Of a DNA stretch of 64,000 nt, positions 28,015 to 38,024 are shown piece after piece (the first letter of the stretch is position 1; each line of letters begins with the position of its first letter). The translations under genes were made by a program, and so were the position numbers. The notes beneath the pieces were generated by a model. That model worked only from the letters and a program-made list of their open reading frames with translations. It ran no database searches and was not told the DNA's origin. Source of the DNA: Pseudodesulfovibrio pelocollis. Lineage in GTDB: Bacteria > Desulfobacterota > Desulfovibrionia > Desulfovibrionales > Desulfovibrionaceae. The DNA is taken from the NCBI RefSeq assembly GCF_030282845.1, contig NZ_JASTWE010000015.1, positions 1-64,000 on the forward strand, in the 5' to 3' direction.

Positions 28015-29070
28015 TTACGGCATCATGGGCGCCATGGGCAGCCCCTCGTCGATGTCCAGCCCGCAGATGAGGTTGGCGTTCATCAGGGCCTGCCCGGACG
28101 CGCCCCGGCAGAGATTGTCGATGGCCGAGAGAATCACCAGCCGGTTGGTCCTCGGGTCCACCACCAGCCCGATGTCGCAGAAGACCGTGCCGCGCACGTG
28201 CCGCGTTTCGGGGAGCAGCCCCTTGGGCAGCACCCGCACCAGGGGCTTGTCCGAGTAGAAATCCGTGAAGATGTCGTGCACCTCGTCGAGGGAGGGCGAG
28301 CCCTTGAGCCGGCTGTAGATGGTCGAGAGGATGCCCCGGTCGATGGGCAGCAGATGGGGGCTGAAGGAGACGGTGATGCCGTGGCCCGCGATCTTCGACA
28401 GCTCCTGCTCGATCTCGGGCGTGTGCCGGTGGGTGGGCAGCCCGTAGGCGCGGAACGAGTCCGTCACCTCGCAGAACAGGGTGCCGACCTTGGCCCCGCG
28501 TCCCGCGCCGGACGCGCCTGACTTGGCGTCGATGACGATGTCGCCGGTCTCGACGATGCCCGCGGCCAGGGCCGGAGCCAGACCAAGGATGGCCGAGGTG
28601 GGGTAGCAGCCCGGGTTGGCGATGAGCCGCGCGCCCATGATCCGGTCGAGGTACAGTTCGGGCAGGCCGTAGACGGCTTCGGGCAGCAGCCCGGCCCGGG
28701 TGTGCTCGGTGGCGTACCACTGTTCGTACACGGCCTTGTCGTTGAGGCGGAAGTCGGCGGACAGGTCCACGACCTTGACGCCCTGATCAAGCAGAGTGGC
28801 GGCGATCTCCATGGCCGTCTTGTGCGGCACGGCCAGAAAGACCACATCGCACTCCTCGGCCAGATCGGCCGGATCGGGCTGGGTGATGACCAGCTCGCCA
28901 AGGGGCAGCCGGTGCAGGAAGGGATAGATGTCGGCCAGCCGTTTGCCCGCCTCGGCCCGGGAGGTGACGCGCACCAACTCCATGGAGGAATGGTGGACCA
29001 TGAGCCGGGCAAGCTCCATGCCGGTGTAGCCGGTCACGCCGACCAGCCCCGCCTTGATCATGTGGGACAT
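28015..29070 (-). CDS. argC: N-acetyl-gamma-glutamyl-phosphate reductase
   Basis: 351 aa. ArgC reduces N-acetylglutamyl-5-phosphate to the semialdehyde with NADPH in arginine synthesis. The nucleotide motif GLVGVTGYTGMELARL is at residues 8-23. The active site ANPGCYPTSAILGL carries the catalytic cysteine (about residue 151), and HRHTPEIEQEL holds the conserved His. The stop codon abuts the right end of the palindromic element. The upstream DUF1844 gene is 47 bp away and probably shares its transcript. Confidence 0.95.
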   Translation of the reverse strand: MSHMIKAGLVGVTGYTGMELARLMVHHSSMELVRVTSRAEAGKRLADIYPFLHRLPLGELVITQPDPADLAEECDVVFLAVPHKTAMEIAATLLDQGVKVVDLSADFRLNDKAVYEQWYATEHTRAGLLPEAVYGLPELYLDRIMGARLIANPGCYPTSAILGLAPALAAGIVETGDIVIDAKSGASGAGRGAKVGTLFCEVTDSFRAYGLPTHRHTPEIEQELSKIAGHGITVSFSPHLLPIDRGILSTIYSRLKGSPSLDEVHDIFTDFYSDKPLVRVLPKGLLPETRHVRGTVFCDIGLVVDPRTNRLVILSAIDNLCRGASGQALMNANLICGLDIDEGLPMAPMMP

Positions 29071-29117
29071 GACAGTCTCCGCTTCGTTTTGTCGTTGGGG
29101 AACAGGGGGCTCGGTGT

Positions 29118-29405
29118 CTATCGAACCTTGTTCACGTAGGTCATGCGCAGGTTGTAGACGATGTCGCAGAGCAGTTTCTTCTCGCTGTCGTCCAGCCCCT
29201 TGTCGAATTTTTCCTTGAGCATGCCGAGCACGTCGATGGTGTGCTTGGCCATCTGCCGCTGAAGCTCCACCTTGCCGGTGCTCGGGTCCGGAGCTTCGCC
29301 CAGGGCGACCATGGCTGAAGACGACAGGGAATAGATGAAGGTGGTGAAGTTGATGTCCAGCGGAATCCCCTTCATGGGGTTTTCCTTGCAGGTGTTGTCA
29401 GCCAT
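29118..29405 (-). CDS. DUF1844 protein
   Basis: 95 aa. The sequence IPLDINFTTFIYSLSSSAMVALGE followed by a helical QRQMAKHTIDVLGMLKEK stretch matches DUF1844 proteins, which are common in deltaproteobacteria and of unknown function. GGAGG with good spacing supports the start at MADNTC, rather than the longer frame beginning at 29501. Cytoplasmic, helical. It precedes argC. Confidence 0.85.
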   Translation of the reverse strand: MADNTCKENPMKGIPLDINFTTFIYSLSSSAMVALGEAPDPSTGKVELQRQMAKHTIDVLGMLKEKFDKGLDDSEKKLLCDIVYNLRMTYVNKVR

Positions 29406-29720
29406 CCTCGCCTCCGTCGGACCGCCCGGGGTGCCTCGGCCGCGCCGTCCGGGAACCGGCCTGTTGAGTGTCCTGCGGCCAGGAATCGCGGCCGCACACA
29501 AAGGTAGTAATTCCTGCGGGCTTAGGAGTCAACAGGTACGGCCGGGCTGCGGCATTGGCAAAATTTGGCATATCATCTTGCCACCCATGCGATTTTCTTC
29601 TATGAAATTGATATGTTGACAATTATTTCTTCAGCGTTGGTTTCATGGGGAAGCAATCCCCATGGAATACGGCGACTTGCATGGTCAGGCAATCAGACAG
29701 CAAACCCGAGAGAAGACACG
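29406..29720 (+). promoter_or_regulatory. Divergent region upstream of the RND efflux genes
   Basis: 315 bp between DUF1844 (minus) and the efflux operon (plus), AT-rich from 29580. It holds an inverted repeat AATTG-N9-CAATT (29606-29624) that overlaps a TTGACA (29616-29621). No matching -10 is visible 17 bp away. The repeat could be a repressor site, but no local regulator gene is seen. A sigma-54-like stretch at 29566-29582 has wrong spacing. Confidence 0.3.
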
Positions 29721-30929
29721 ATGACACCCAAACGACTCATTCTGCGGCTTGGCCTTTCCCTTGCGGCGGCAGCCCTGCTCGTCAGCGGCTGCGGCGGCGA
29801 GGACAAGGGCGCGGACACGAAAACCGCCCAGACCGAGGCCACGCCCATGAAGGTGATCAAGGCCGAGACCAGGGACATGCCCTACTGGGGTGAATTCATC
29901 GGTCAGATCAATGCCGCCGAAACCGTTGACATCCGTGCCCGCGTGGCCGGGTTCCTGATGCAAAAGAATTTCAAGGAGGGAGCCTCGGTTTCCAAGGGCG
30001 ATCTGCTCTTCATCATTGATCCCAGGCCCTTTCAGGAGACGCTCAAGCAGGAGCAGTCGGGCCTGGACTACAACCTGGCCCTGATCGAGAAGGCGCAGAA
30101 GGATTACGAGCGGTTCAAAAGGCTCTTTGACGAGGGCGTGGTCAGCCGCGACGAGTACGAGAGCTACCAGACTCAACTGGCCACCCTCAAGGCCCAGGTC
30201 AGCGACAACAGGGCCCGGGTGGAGAATGCCAGGATCGAGTTGGGCTACACCAGGATACAGTCACCCATCGACGGCATCATCGGCCGGGTGCAGGTGGATG
30301 TGGGCAACCTTGTCGGCCAGGGCGAGAACACCCTCTTGGCCACGGTGTCCACCGTGGACCCGGTCTACGTCAACTTCAGCGTCAGCGAGAGCGACTACAT
30401 CCGCGCCATGCGCGACCAGTCGGCCAAGGACAGCCGCGACTCCCAGGTCAGGATGGTCCTGGCCGACGGCAGCGAGTACGACCACGACGGCACCTTCGAC
30501 ATGGTGGACCGGGCCGTGGACTCGCGCACGGGCACGCTGGGCGTGCGCGTCACCTTCCCCAACCCGGCGCACATCCTGCGGCCCGGCCAGTACGCAAAAG
30601 TGCGGGTGCTCTTCGACACCGTCAAGGGCGCGGTGGTGGTCCCGGTGCGGGGCGTCATCGACACCCAGGGCATGAAGTCCCTTCTGGTGGTGGACGAATC
30701 GGGCACGGTGCGCAGCCAGCCGGTGACCCTTGGTTTCGAGTCCAAGGATATGGTGATAGTCAGCAAAGGCCTTTCGTCCGGGGACATGGTCATCGTGGAC
30801 GGCATCCGCCGGGTCAGGGCGGGCATGACCATCAAACCCGTGCTGGAGTCGATGGACACGGACAATGGCAGTGGCCAGCCCGCGCCCGACGCGGAGCACA
30901 ACGCCACCGCAGCGCCGCAGGCCGGGTAG
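29721..30929 (+). CDS. RND efflux membrane fusion lipoprotein
   Basis: 402 aa AcrA/MexA-type periplasmic adaptor. The N-terminal signal has a lipobox LVSGC, so it is a lipoprotein anchored in the inner membrane. A biotinyl-lipoyl half (VDIRARVAGFLMQKNFKEG), a coiled-coil hairpin (about residues 105-170), a second lipoyl half (YTRIQSPIDGIIGR) and a beta-barrel follow in order. The pump gene begins 4 bp after the stop, so the two form an operon. Substrate unknown. Confidence 0.92.
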   Translation: MTPKRLILRLGLSLAAAALLVSGCGGEDKGADTKTAQTEATPMKVIKAETRDMPYWGEFIGQINAAETVDIRARVAGFLMQKNFKEGASVSKGDLLFIIDPRPFQETLKQEQSGLDYNLALIEKAQKDYERFKRLFDEGVVSRDEYESYQTQLATLKAQVSDNRARVENARIELGYTRIQSPIDGIIGRVQVDVGNLVGQGENTLLATVSTVDPVYVNFSVSESDYIRAMRDQSAKDSRDSQVRMVLADGSEYDHDGTFDMVDRAVDSRTGTLGVRVTFPNPAHILRPGQYAKVRVLFDTVKGAVVVPVRGVIDTQGMKSLLVVDESGTVRSQPVTLGFESKDMVIVSKGLSSGDMVIVDGIRRVRAGMTIKPVLESMDTDNGSGQPAPDAEHNATAAPQAG

Positions 30930-30932
30930 CCC

Positions 30933-33900
30933 ATGTTCGTCAGATTTTTCATCGACCGGCCCATCTTCGCGTCAGTGGTCGCCATCATCATCCTGATGGT
31001 GGGCGTCCTGAGCCTCTTTGCCCTGCCCATAGCCCAGTACCCCCAGATATCGCCGCCCTCGGTCCGGGTCACGGCCAGCTACACCGGGGCGGACGCCCAG
31101 ACCGTGGAGCAGTCCGTGGCCACGCCCATCGAGGAGCAGGTCAACGGCGCCCAGGACATGATGTACATGAGCTCCATCTCGTCCAACGACGGCTCCATGA
31201 ACCTGACCGTGACCTTCGAGCTGGGCCGCGACCTGGAACTGGCCACCGTGGACGTGCAGAACCGGGTCAACCTCGCCCTGCAACAGCTGCCCCAGGAGGT
31301 CCGCAACACCGGGGTCCAGGTCAAGAAGCAGTCGCCCGAGTTCGTGCTCATCATCAGCCTGACCTCGGACCAGCCCCAGTTCGACTCGCTGTTCCTGAAC
31401 AATTACGCCAAGATCAACCTCTATGACGCCATCAAGCGCATCGACGGCGTGGGCGATGTCAACCTCTTCGGCGATCAGGACTACGGGATGCGCATCTGGC
31501 TTGATCCGGACAAGCTGGCCTCCTACGGCCTCACGGTCACCGACGTGATCAACGCCGTGAACGAGCAGAACGTCCAGGCTCCGGCCGGGCAGCTGGGCAT
31601 GCCGCCCGCGCCCAAGGGTCAGCAGTTTCAGATGACCTTGCGGGTCAAGGGCAGGCTGACTGACGCCGACGAGTTCGGCAACATCATCCTCAAGGCCAAC
31701 GAGGACGGCAGCACGGTCAAGGTGCGCGACGTGGCCCGGGTGGAACTGGGAGCCAAAAGCTACTACACCTTCGCCAGGCTCAACGGCAAGCCCACGGCCT
31801 CGCTGCTGGTCTACCAACTGCCCGGGGCCAACGCCCTGGACGTGGTCAAGAACATCACGGCGACCATGGCCGAGCTCGAAACCTATTTTCCCCAGGGCAT
31901 CGAGTATTCCATTCCCTACGACACCACCCGGTTCGTCAATTCGTCAATCGACGAGGTCATGGACACCCTGTTCGAGGCGCTCCTGCTGGTCTTCCTGGTG
32001 GTCTTCATCTTCCTGCAGAACTGGCGCACCACCATCATTCCCATGGTCTGCGTGCCGGTATCGCTCATCGGCACCTTTGCCCTGTTTCCGCTGCTTGATT
32101 TCTCCATCAACACCCTGACCCTCTTCGGGCTGGTCCTGGCCATCGGCATCGTGGTGGACGACGCCATCGTCGTGGTCGAGGCCACCCAGCGGATCATCGA
32201 CGAGGAAGGCCTCTCGCCCAAGGAGGCCACCAAGAAGGCCATGACCGAGGTCACCGGGCCCATCATCGCCTCCACCCTGGTGCTGGTGGCGGTCTTCGTC
32301 CCCGTGGCCTTCATGGGCGGCATCACGGGCCAGCTCTACAAGCAGTTCGCCCTGACCCTGTCTGTGTCGGTGGTCATCTCGTCCATCAACGCCCTGACCC
32401 TGTCGCCCGCCCTGAGCGCCCTGTTGCTGCGGCCATACACGCCCATCCGTGGCCCGCTGGGCTGGTTCTTCGGCAGGTTCAACGCCGTCTTCGACGCCGT
32501 GAGCAGCCGCTACAACGCGGCGGTGGGGGCCATGGTCAGGCGCTCGTTCCTGGGCCTCCTGGTGGTGGTGGCATTCGGCGTGGGCTGCGGCGGGCTGTTC
32601 TCCATCCTGCCGTCGAGCTTTGTGCCCGACGAGGACCAAGGCTACTTCATCGTCAACGCCATGCTCCCCGAGGGCGCGTCCCTGGAGCGTTCCAACGAGG
32701 TGGCCGAGCAGATAGAAGAATATCTCGACAGCGCCCCGGGCATCCACGACTACGTCACCCTGGGCGGCTTCAACATGCTCACCGGCGCGTACTCGTCCTA
32801 TAGCACTGCCGTGTTCGTCATGCTCGACGACTGGTCGGAGCGGACCAGCGCAGACCTCGCCTTCGACGCCGTCATGGGTCGGGCGCAGCAGGCGTTCCGG
32901 GGCATTCAGGAAGCCATCGTCATGGGCTTCCAGCCGCCAGCCATACCGGGCCTCAGCTCCACCGGCGGCCTCCAGTTCGAGTTGCAGGACCGCACCGGCG
33001 GCTCCATCGAGGATCTCTCGGCCGTGGCTACCGCCTTCATGCACGAGGCGGGCAAGCGCCCGGAGGTGGCCAATCTCTTCACCTCCTTCAGCGCCCAGGT
33101 GCCGCAGTACATGGTCGATATCGACCGCGACAAGGTCAAGAAGCTGGGCGTGCCCCTCAACGAGGTCTTCCAGACCATGCAGACATACCTCGGCGGCTAC
33201 TACATCAATGACTTCAACAAATACGGCCGCACCTACCGGGTCATGGCCCAGGCCGAACCCCAATACCGCACCCGGCTTGACGACCTGAACCGCTTCTACA
33301 TGCGCTCCGGCGACGGCCAGATGGTGCCGCTCAACACCCTGGGCACGGCGGACCGGACAACGGGACCGGAATACATCCAGCGCTACAACATCTTCCGCAC
33401 CGTGGAGATCAACGCGGCCACGCCTCCGGGCTACAGTTCGGGCCAGACCATCAGGGCCATGGAGGAGGTGGCGGCCGCGAACCTGCCCGAGGGCTACAGC
33501 TACGACTGGACGGCCATGGCCTATCAGGAGAAGCACTCCGGCGGCCAGACCGGTCTCGTCTTCGCCCTGGCCATCGTCATGGTCTTCCTGGTGCTGGCCG
33601 CCCAGTACGAGAGCTGGGCCACGCCCTTTGCCGTCATCCTGTGCGTGCCGCTTGGCATCTTCGGGGCCATGGCCTCCCAGTGGATTCGCGGGCTCGACGA
33701 CAACGTCTATGCCCAGATCGGTCTGGTCATGCTCATCGGCCTGGCGGCCAAGAACGCCATCCTCATCGTGGAGTTCGCCAAGGAGAAGCACGAGCAGGGA
33801 CTGTCCCTGCCCGAGGCGGCCATGGCCGCGGCCAAGCTGCGCTTTCGGCCCATCCTCATGACCTCCTTTGCCTTCATCCTCGGCGTCATCCCGCTGGTCA

Positions 33901-34076
33901 TGGCCTCGGGCGCCGGTTCGTCGAGCCGCCACGCGCTGGGCACCTCGGTCTTCGGCGGCATGATCGCGGCTACCTGCCTCGGCGTGCTCGTGGTGCCCGC
34001 CCTCTACACCTTTGTGCAGGGGGTGGCTCAGAAAGCGGGACAGGCGCTGAAGCGGGGGCTGGGCACCCAGGAATAA
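30933..34076 (+). CDS. HAE1-family RND efflux pump
   Basis: 1047 aa, the AcrB/MexB length. Twelve membrane helices are expected, with two large periplasmic loops. It starts [20 protein letters not shown] as is typical. The proton-relay motifs are present: [13 protein letters not shown] (the Asp-Asp pair) in TM4 and [16 protein letters not shown] (the Lys) in TM10. It exchanges protons for drugs or other hydrophobic compounds. A TolC-type outer-membrane gene is absent, so the pump must borrow one from elsewhere. Confidence 0.95.
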   Translation: MFVRFFIDRPIFASVVAIIILMVGVLSLFALPIAQYPQISPPSVRVTASYTGADAQTVEQSVATPIEEQVNGAQDMMYMSSISSNDGSMNLTVTFELGRDLELATVDVQNRVNLALQQLPQEVRNTGVQVKKQSPEFVLIISLTSDQPQFDSLFLNNYAKINLYDAIKRIDGVGDVNLFGDQDYGMRIWLDPDKLASYGLTVTDVINAVNEQNVQAPAGQLGMPPAPKGQQFQMTLRVKGRLTDADEFGNIILKANEDGSTVKVRDVARVELGAKSYYTFARLNGKPTASLLVYQLPGANALDVVKNITATMAELETYFPQGIEYSIPYDTTRFVNSSIDEVMDTLFEALLLVFLVVFIFLQNWRTTIIPMVCVPVSLIGTFALFPLLDFSINTLTLFGLVLAIGIVVDDAIVVVEATQRIIDEEGLSPKEATKKAMTEVTGPIIASTLVLVAVFVPVAFMGGITGQLYKQFALTLSVSVVISSINALTLSPALSALLLRPYTPIRGPLGWFFGRFNAVFDAVSSRYNAAVGAMVRRSFLGLLVVVAFGVGCGGLFSILPSSFVPDEDQGYFIVNAMLPEGASLERSNEVAEQIEEYLDSAPGIHDYVTLGGFNMLTGAYSSYSTAVFVMLDDWSERTSADLAFDAVMGRAQQAFRGIQEAIVMGFQPPAIPGLSSTGGLQFELQDRTGGSIEDLSAVATAFMHEAGKRPEVANLFTSFSAQVPQYMVDIDRDKVKKLGVPLNEVFQTMQTYLGGYYINDFNKYGRTYRVMAQAEPQYRTRLDDLNRFYMRSGDGQMVPLNTLGTADRTTGPEYIQRYNIFRTVEINAATPPGYSSGQTIRAMEEVAAANLPEGYSYDWTAMAYQEKHSGGQTGLVFALAIVMVFLVLAAQYESWATPFAVILCVPLGIFGAMASQWIRGLDDNVYAQIGLVMLIGLAAKNAILIVEFAKEKHEQGLSLPEAAMAAAKLRFRPILMTSFAFILGVIPLVMASGAGSSSRHALGTSVFGGMIAATCLGVLVVPALYTFVQGVAQKAGQALKRGLGTQE

Positions 34077-34087
34077 CAGCATCGTAT

Positions 34088-34107
34088 GGCCGCCCGGCAG
34101 GGCGGCC
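34088..34107 (+). terminator. Hairpin after the RND pump
   Basis: Perfect 8-bp stem GGCCGCCC/GGGCGGCC with a GGCA loop, 12 bp after the stop codon, followed by a poor TCCCTT tract. Confidence 0.45.
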
Positions 34108-34215
34108 TCCCTTCATGGCGAAGGTTGAAACGGGCGCTCGCCTCGCCGCACCCGTGGTTGCGGCCGCGCATCCGACATGCTACCCAGCCCCGACACCATC
34201 ACGGAGGCGATGTCC

Positions 34216-34806
34216 ATGGCATATATCGAGGAATTCAGGGCTGCGGCGAGCCGCACGGCCAAGTGGGGGCTGGGCAGCTACGCCCTGCCGGAAGCAGACG
34301 GGCCCCTTGATCTGGCCATCCTCAACGAGCTTGAGGCGTCGAGCCACATCCCCTTTGGCGAGCGCGCGGGCAAGGCCATGGCCGTGAACTTCGGCATGTT
34401 CCATATGCTGGTCAAGAAGTACGGGGTGACCGACTGCGTCATTACCATGGGCTCGGTCTCTGTGGGTGGCCGGATGCTGGTGGACGCGCCCCCGGCCCGG
34501 TTCAAGGCCATGCTGGCGGACCAAAGCGGCGAGGAGTGCCTAGGCTCCTACCACCTGTGGACCACCCTGCCCGGCGGCGTGATCCTCGACCACGTCATCC
34601 TCTCGCCCCTGCATCGCGAGGGACTGGCGGACATCAACCCGATGATCCCCTCGGAGCGTGTCGTCTGCGCCCCGGGCGACGGGCTGCCCCACGGGCTCGC
34701 CTATCATCCGGCAGTGGTGGGCGAGGAGTTCTTCGTGGCCTCGGGCACCATCGACCGCGAGGCCATGAACTACCTCATGGGCGGGCGGTTTCCCAAACAG
34801 TATTGA
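34216..34806 (+). CDS. Hypothetical protein, possibly globular
   Basis: 196 aa, no signal peptide or membrane segment. I do not recognise the family. Notable stretches are LASSHIP-type helix starts, CVITMGSVSVGGRM and GVILDHVILSPLHREG. GGAGG 8 bp before the second of two in-frame ATGs (34216) decides the start; ATG 34210 would be too close. It ends 9 bp before the convergent K+ channel gene. Confidence 0.7.
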   Translation: MAYIEEFRAAASRTAKWGLGSYALPEADGPLDLAILNELEASSHIPFGERAGKAMAVNFGMFHMLVKKYGVTDCVITMGSVSVGGRMLVDAPPARFKAMLADQSGEECLGSYHLWTTLPGGVILDHVILSPLHREGLADINPMIPSERVVCAPGDGLPHGLAYHPAVVGEEFFVASGTIDREAMNYLMGGRFPKQY

Positions 34807-34814
34807 GTCCGGTG

Positions 34815-35624
34815 TCAGCCCGTGTGGCCCGGCCCCAGCGGCTTGCCGCAATGGGGACAGACGGCGCTGGCGGTCTGCGCGGATTCGTCGTGCTCCACGA
34901 ATCCGGCGCTCAAGATACCCGCAGGCACCGCGAACATGGCGATGCCGAGCAGGGCGATGACCGAGGCCAGCAACCGGCCCATGCCCGTGATGGGATATAC
35001 GTCGCCATAACCCACGGTGGTCATGGTCACGATGGCCCACCACATGGACTGGGGGATGGAACTGAAGGCGTCGGGCTGGGCGTCGTTCTCGAAATAGTAC
35101 ATCAGGCTCGACGAGATGATGAGCAGGATGAGCACCGCGATGCAGGCCACCACCAGCTGTTCCTTCTTGCGCATCACGACCTTGCAGAATATCTGGATGG
35201 CCTCCGAGTACCGGCCGAGTTTGAGCACGCGCATCAGGCGCATGAGCCGCAGGGCGCGCAGAAAGACGAGGTTGGCGGGCAGCAGCAGCGGGAGATAGAA
35301 GGGCAGGATGGCCAGCAGGTCCACCAGCATCAGCGGGGAGAGGGCGTGGCGAACCTTTGCGGCCAGTCCGCTGGCCCGGCCAGGACCGCCCACCCAGACT
35401 CGGGCCGCATACTCCACAGTGAAAACGCCGACCGAGAGCCACTCGAAGGCATTGAACCAGAACTCGTTCGCGATGGAGAATTCGCGCACGGTCTCAAGGA
35501 TCAGGGCCGCGATGTTGAGCAGGATGAGCGCGAGGAGGAAGGCTCTGATCGCCCTGGCCCGGGGGTCGCGTCCCTCGGGGTCTTCAAGCAGCAGGTAGAG
35601 CGTCTCTTTCAGCGGTTTGGCCAT
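34815..35624 (-). CDS. Voltage-gated-type potassium channel with C-terminal zinc ribbon
   Basis: 269 aa ion channel. Six membrane segments are expected, with an S4-like segment (LRLMRLMRVLKLGRY) carrying repeated Arg/Lys and the K+ selectivity filter TTVGYGD. The C-terminus ends in CPHCGKPLG, a single CxxC that could join with another subunit as a zinc ribbon. The start at MAKPLKETL has GGGAGG upstream. Potassium conduction is expected; the regulator is unknown. Confidence 0.85.
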   Translation of the reverse strand: MAKPLKETLYLLLEDPEGRDPRARAIRAFLLALILLNIAALILETVREFSIANEFWFNAFEWLSVGVFTVEYAARVWVGGPGRASGLAAKVRHALSPLMLVDLLAILPFYLPLLLPANLVFLRALRLMRLMRVLKLGRYSEAIQIFCKVVMRKKEQLVVACIAVLILLIISSSLMYYFENDAQPDAFSSIPQSMWWAIVTMTTVGYGDVYPITGMGRLLASVIALLGIAMFAVPAGILSAGFVEHDESAQTASAVCPHCGKPLGPGHTG

Positions 35625-35757
35625 GGTGTCCTCCCGGTGGATGGACACGACTGTAAACGCCTTTGTTCCCGGCTTGTCAACGAAAGCGTCGCAGGCGGCT
35701 TTGCAAAATCCCGGCATCGGGTGTACACCCGCCTGGAACGACCCCTATATCAAACGG

Positions 35758-35976
35758 ATGATTGTGACGATGAGGTTTACGGACAGGATTCGCCAGGAGG
35801 GCTACACCCGCTACCGCGGCGCGGTGGATGCCTCGGTGTATGAATACTTCAACTGCGAGCACTCGTGGAAGGCCGTGTGGTATCTCAAGGACGGCCATTA
35901 CCAGTGCTGCGGCTGCAAGGAGCGCTGCGAGACCTCGGACCCCGACGGTTTCCAGCTTTTTCTCGACATCCGCTAG
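35758..35976 (+). CDS. Small cysteine-rich protein
   Basis: 72 aa from ATG 35758 (68 aa from ATG 35770; neither has a strong ribosome site). It ends in a compact Cys cluster: CEHSW, then CCGCKERC. The pattern C-x(n)-CxxC-x3-C suggests a metal-binding or zinc-ribbon-like fold. It has no signal peptide. It starts about 130 bp from the divergent channel gene and ends 17 bp before the secreted protein downstream. It could be an orphan small gene and has not been shown to be expressed. Confidence 0.5.
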   Translation: MIVTMRFTDRIRQEGYTRYRGAVDASVYEYFNCEHSWKAVWYLKDGHYQCCGCKERCETSDPDGFQLFLDIR

Positions 35977-35993
35977 CCAGAACAGGACAGAGA

Positions 35994-36491
35994 ATGCGCC
36001 CCATCACACAGCTGATACTGAGCCTCGCCGTCTTGGTCTGCCTGGCCTTCCCGGCCAGGGCCGACGAAATCCAGGACATGGAGATATGCCTTGGCAGGCA
36101 GACCCTCGGCCGCCTGCTGTGCAAGCCCGCCGACGAGATCAACTACGTCTCCCGGATGCGCGACGGCCTCTATCTCTTCTCGGCCTTCTACGCCAATCGC
36201 GAGACCCACTTCTTCGTGGGCGTGGACCGCAGCGTCATCCGGATACAGGGCAAGGAGTTCAAGACCGTGACCAGGACCATCCCCTATCATTTCGACGCCA
36301 CTTCCAAGTGCGCGGTGGTGGACTACAAGACCCCCGGTTGCCCCATGACCGGCCCCATCGTCTGCTGCGCGGTGAAAACCGAGGAGGATCGGCAGGAGGA
36401 GAGGTTCTGGAACCGGCCCATCCCCGAACTGCTTGAAGAGGATCTGCGCCGGGCGCTGCAAGGCGTCAACGCCACCGACAACGGCCAGTAG
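35994..36491 (+). CDS. Secreted hypothetical protein
   Basis: 165 aa with a signal peptide (MRPITQLILSLAVLVCLAFPARA, cleavage after ARA at about residue 23). The mature part has four or more cysteines (EICLGRQ, LLCKPAD, SKCAVVDYKTPGCPM, CC) that could form disulfides. Probably periplasmic. Family not recognised. It begins 17 bp after the small Cys-rich gene. Confidence 0.7.
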   Translation: MRPITQLILSLAVLVCLAFPARADEIQDMEICLGRQTLGRLLCKPADEINYVSRMRDGLYLFSAFYANRETHFFVGVDRSVIRIQGKEFKTVTRTIPYHFDATSKCAVVDYKTPGCPMTGPIVCCAVKTEEDRQEERFWNRPIPELLEEDLRRALQGVNATDNGQ

Positions 36492-36537
36492 CCGCAACGC
36501 GGCTGCGACAAAAGGGAAGGGAGCGGGTGGCACCGGG

Positions 36538-36849
36538 TCAGATGCGGCGCAGCCAGGCGATCAGCCCGAGCAGGGCCACGGCCGGATACATCGGCCACCA
36601 CATCTCGCGCACCAGACAGACGGCGGCCACGCCGCCCAGCACGAGCACATAGGCCCAGGCCTCGACCATGCGCCACAGCGAGGCGCGCGCCAGGGGATCG
36701 ATGCCCTGGTGGCGAAAGGGCGAAAGGGGACGCCCCGAGGAATCGTCCGCCGGGTTCGCGCGGCGCGACGACTGGAGCTTCCTGCCGCATTCCTCGCAGA
36801 AGCGCGCCTCGTCCGCATTTCTTTTTCCGCAACCGGTGCAAGTGATCAC
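36538..36849 (-). CDS. Zinc-ribbon protein with membrane segments
   Basis: 103 aa. The N-terminal zinc ribbon is CTGCGKRN...CEECGRK (residues 4-24), and the C-terminal half has two closely spaced hydrophobic segments (about 66-84 and 88-100). This is the common zinc-ribbon plus membrane arrangement of short bacterial proteins with unknown function. It converges with the secreted protein gene and diverges from the HD-domain gene. Confidence 0.7.
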   Translation of the reverse strand: MITCTGCGKRNADEARFCEECGRKLQSSRRANPADDSSGRPLSPFRHQGIDPLARASLWRMVEAWAYVLVLGGVAAVCLVREMWWPMYPAVALLGLIAWLRRI

Positions 36850-36965
36850 GGCGTGTTATCGCCTTTTCGCCGCAGAGGGTCAAGTTCGGACCGGCCGGAT
36901 GGTTGACGCGGGCGGGTTTCTGTGAAAACAGCATCGGAAACTTCCCTGAAGGTATCATCCGAATA

Positions 36966-37868
36966 ATGACCCGCTGTGTGCGCCTGATCATCAAGAATCC
37001 GTCCGAAGTGGACCGCGAGGTCCGCGCCATCGTCGCCTCCATGTTTCCAGGATTCGAGCCTGACCGCTATGGCCGGGCCTTTGCCGATGCCGACCGGCTC
37101 TTCCACGGCCGGATGGAAGGCTACCATCCCTGCGATACGGGCTACCACGACTGGCAGCACACCCTGGGGGTGCTGCTGGCCTCGGCCCGGTTGCTCCACG
37201 GCGTGCATCTCGTCCGCCACGATCTGTCGCCGCGCCTCGTCGAGCTGACCCTTGTGGCGGCCCTGTTCCACGACGCGGGCTACATCCGCCGCGAGGAGGA
37301 GCGTATCGGCACCGGCGCGCGCTTCACCACGAGCCATGTGGACCGGTCCATCGACCTGCTCGAAGCCTACGCCGACGCCAGCGGCTGGCCCGTGGCCGAC
37401 ATGCTGGACATGGAGAGCATGATCCGCAGCACCGACCCGGCCAGCTCGCCCCTGACCGTGGTCCATGCCAACATCCAGGCCATGCTGGCGGCGCACGTTC
37501 TGGCCACCGCCGACATCATCGCCCAGATGGCGGACGACATCTACCTGGAAAAGCTGGACCTCCTTTTCGATGAATTCGTCGAGGCAGGCATCACCGAGTT
37601 CGGGTCGCGCTTTGATCTGGCAGCTTCCACCCGGGGTTTTTACGCCTACATGCGCACCCGGATGGAGAATGGCCTCTCCAATGTCATCGGCTGCATGCCC
37701 GCCCACTTTCGGGCGCGTTTCGGCGTGGAGCGCGACGTCTACACCGAGGCGGCCCGGCGCAACATGAACTACCTGGGCCTCATCCTGGACGAGCACGGCC
37801 GGGACTATCGCGTGAGGCTGCGCCGCAGCCTTTCCCGCCGCGAGGCCCCGGCGCGCATCGCCGCATGA
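36966..37868 (+). CDS. HD-domain phosphohydrolase
   Basis: 300 aa. The metal-binding HD pattern is DTGYHDWQHTLG, then VAALFHDAGYIRREEE and a distal HANIQAMLAAHVLATADI stretch. These fit the HD/PDEase superfamily, whose members hydrolyse nucleotides or cyclic nucleotides. No other domain is present. The start at ATG 36966 is modest; a TTG at 36903 would extend it by 21 residues. Substrate not known. Confidence 0.75.
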   Translation: MTRCVRLIIKNPSEVDREVRAIVASMFPGFEPDRYGRAFADADRLFHGRMEGYHPCDTGYHDWQHTLGVLLASARLLHGVHLVRHDLSPRLVELTLVAALFHDAGYIRREEERIGTGARFTTSHVDRSIDLLEAYADASGWPVADMLDMESMIRSTDPASSPLTVVHANIQAMLAAHVLATADIIAQMADDIYLEKLDLLFDEFVEAGITEFGSRFDLAASTRGFYAYMRTRMENGLSNVIGCMPAHFRARFGVERDVYTEAARRNMNYLGLILDEHGRDYRVRLRRSLSRREAPARIAA

Positions 37869-37953
37869 GGGGCCGCCCTGGACATCCCTGACCGCCGAGC
37901 CCCATCCCCTTGCCGTGTCAATGGCGACCGAGCCGGAACGGCTCAATTATATT

Positions 37954-37982
37954 TTGCAAAAAATTCAGATATGGCGTAGGGT
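37954..37982 (+). promoter_or_regulatory. Possible promoter TTGCAA-N17-TAGGGT
   Basis: TTGCAA, a 17-bp AT-rich spacer and TAGGGT, about 42 bp before the 563-aa unknown gene. A second site with the same -10 hexamer lies upstream of gmhA. Confidence 0.35.
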
Positions 37983-38024
37983 TCTGGTGATAGCCATCCC
38001 GAAGAGCCGCGACATGGGGACAAC

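Noticed and set aside
29566-29582. A sigma-54-like stretch upstream of the RND operon
   Set aside because: The GG and GC dinucleotides are 11 bp apart rather than 10.
31944-34082. A 712-codon open frame on the minus strand opposite the RND pump
   Set aside because: It mirrors a GC-rich gene in antisense, is dominated by His, Gly and Arg runs and matches no family.
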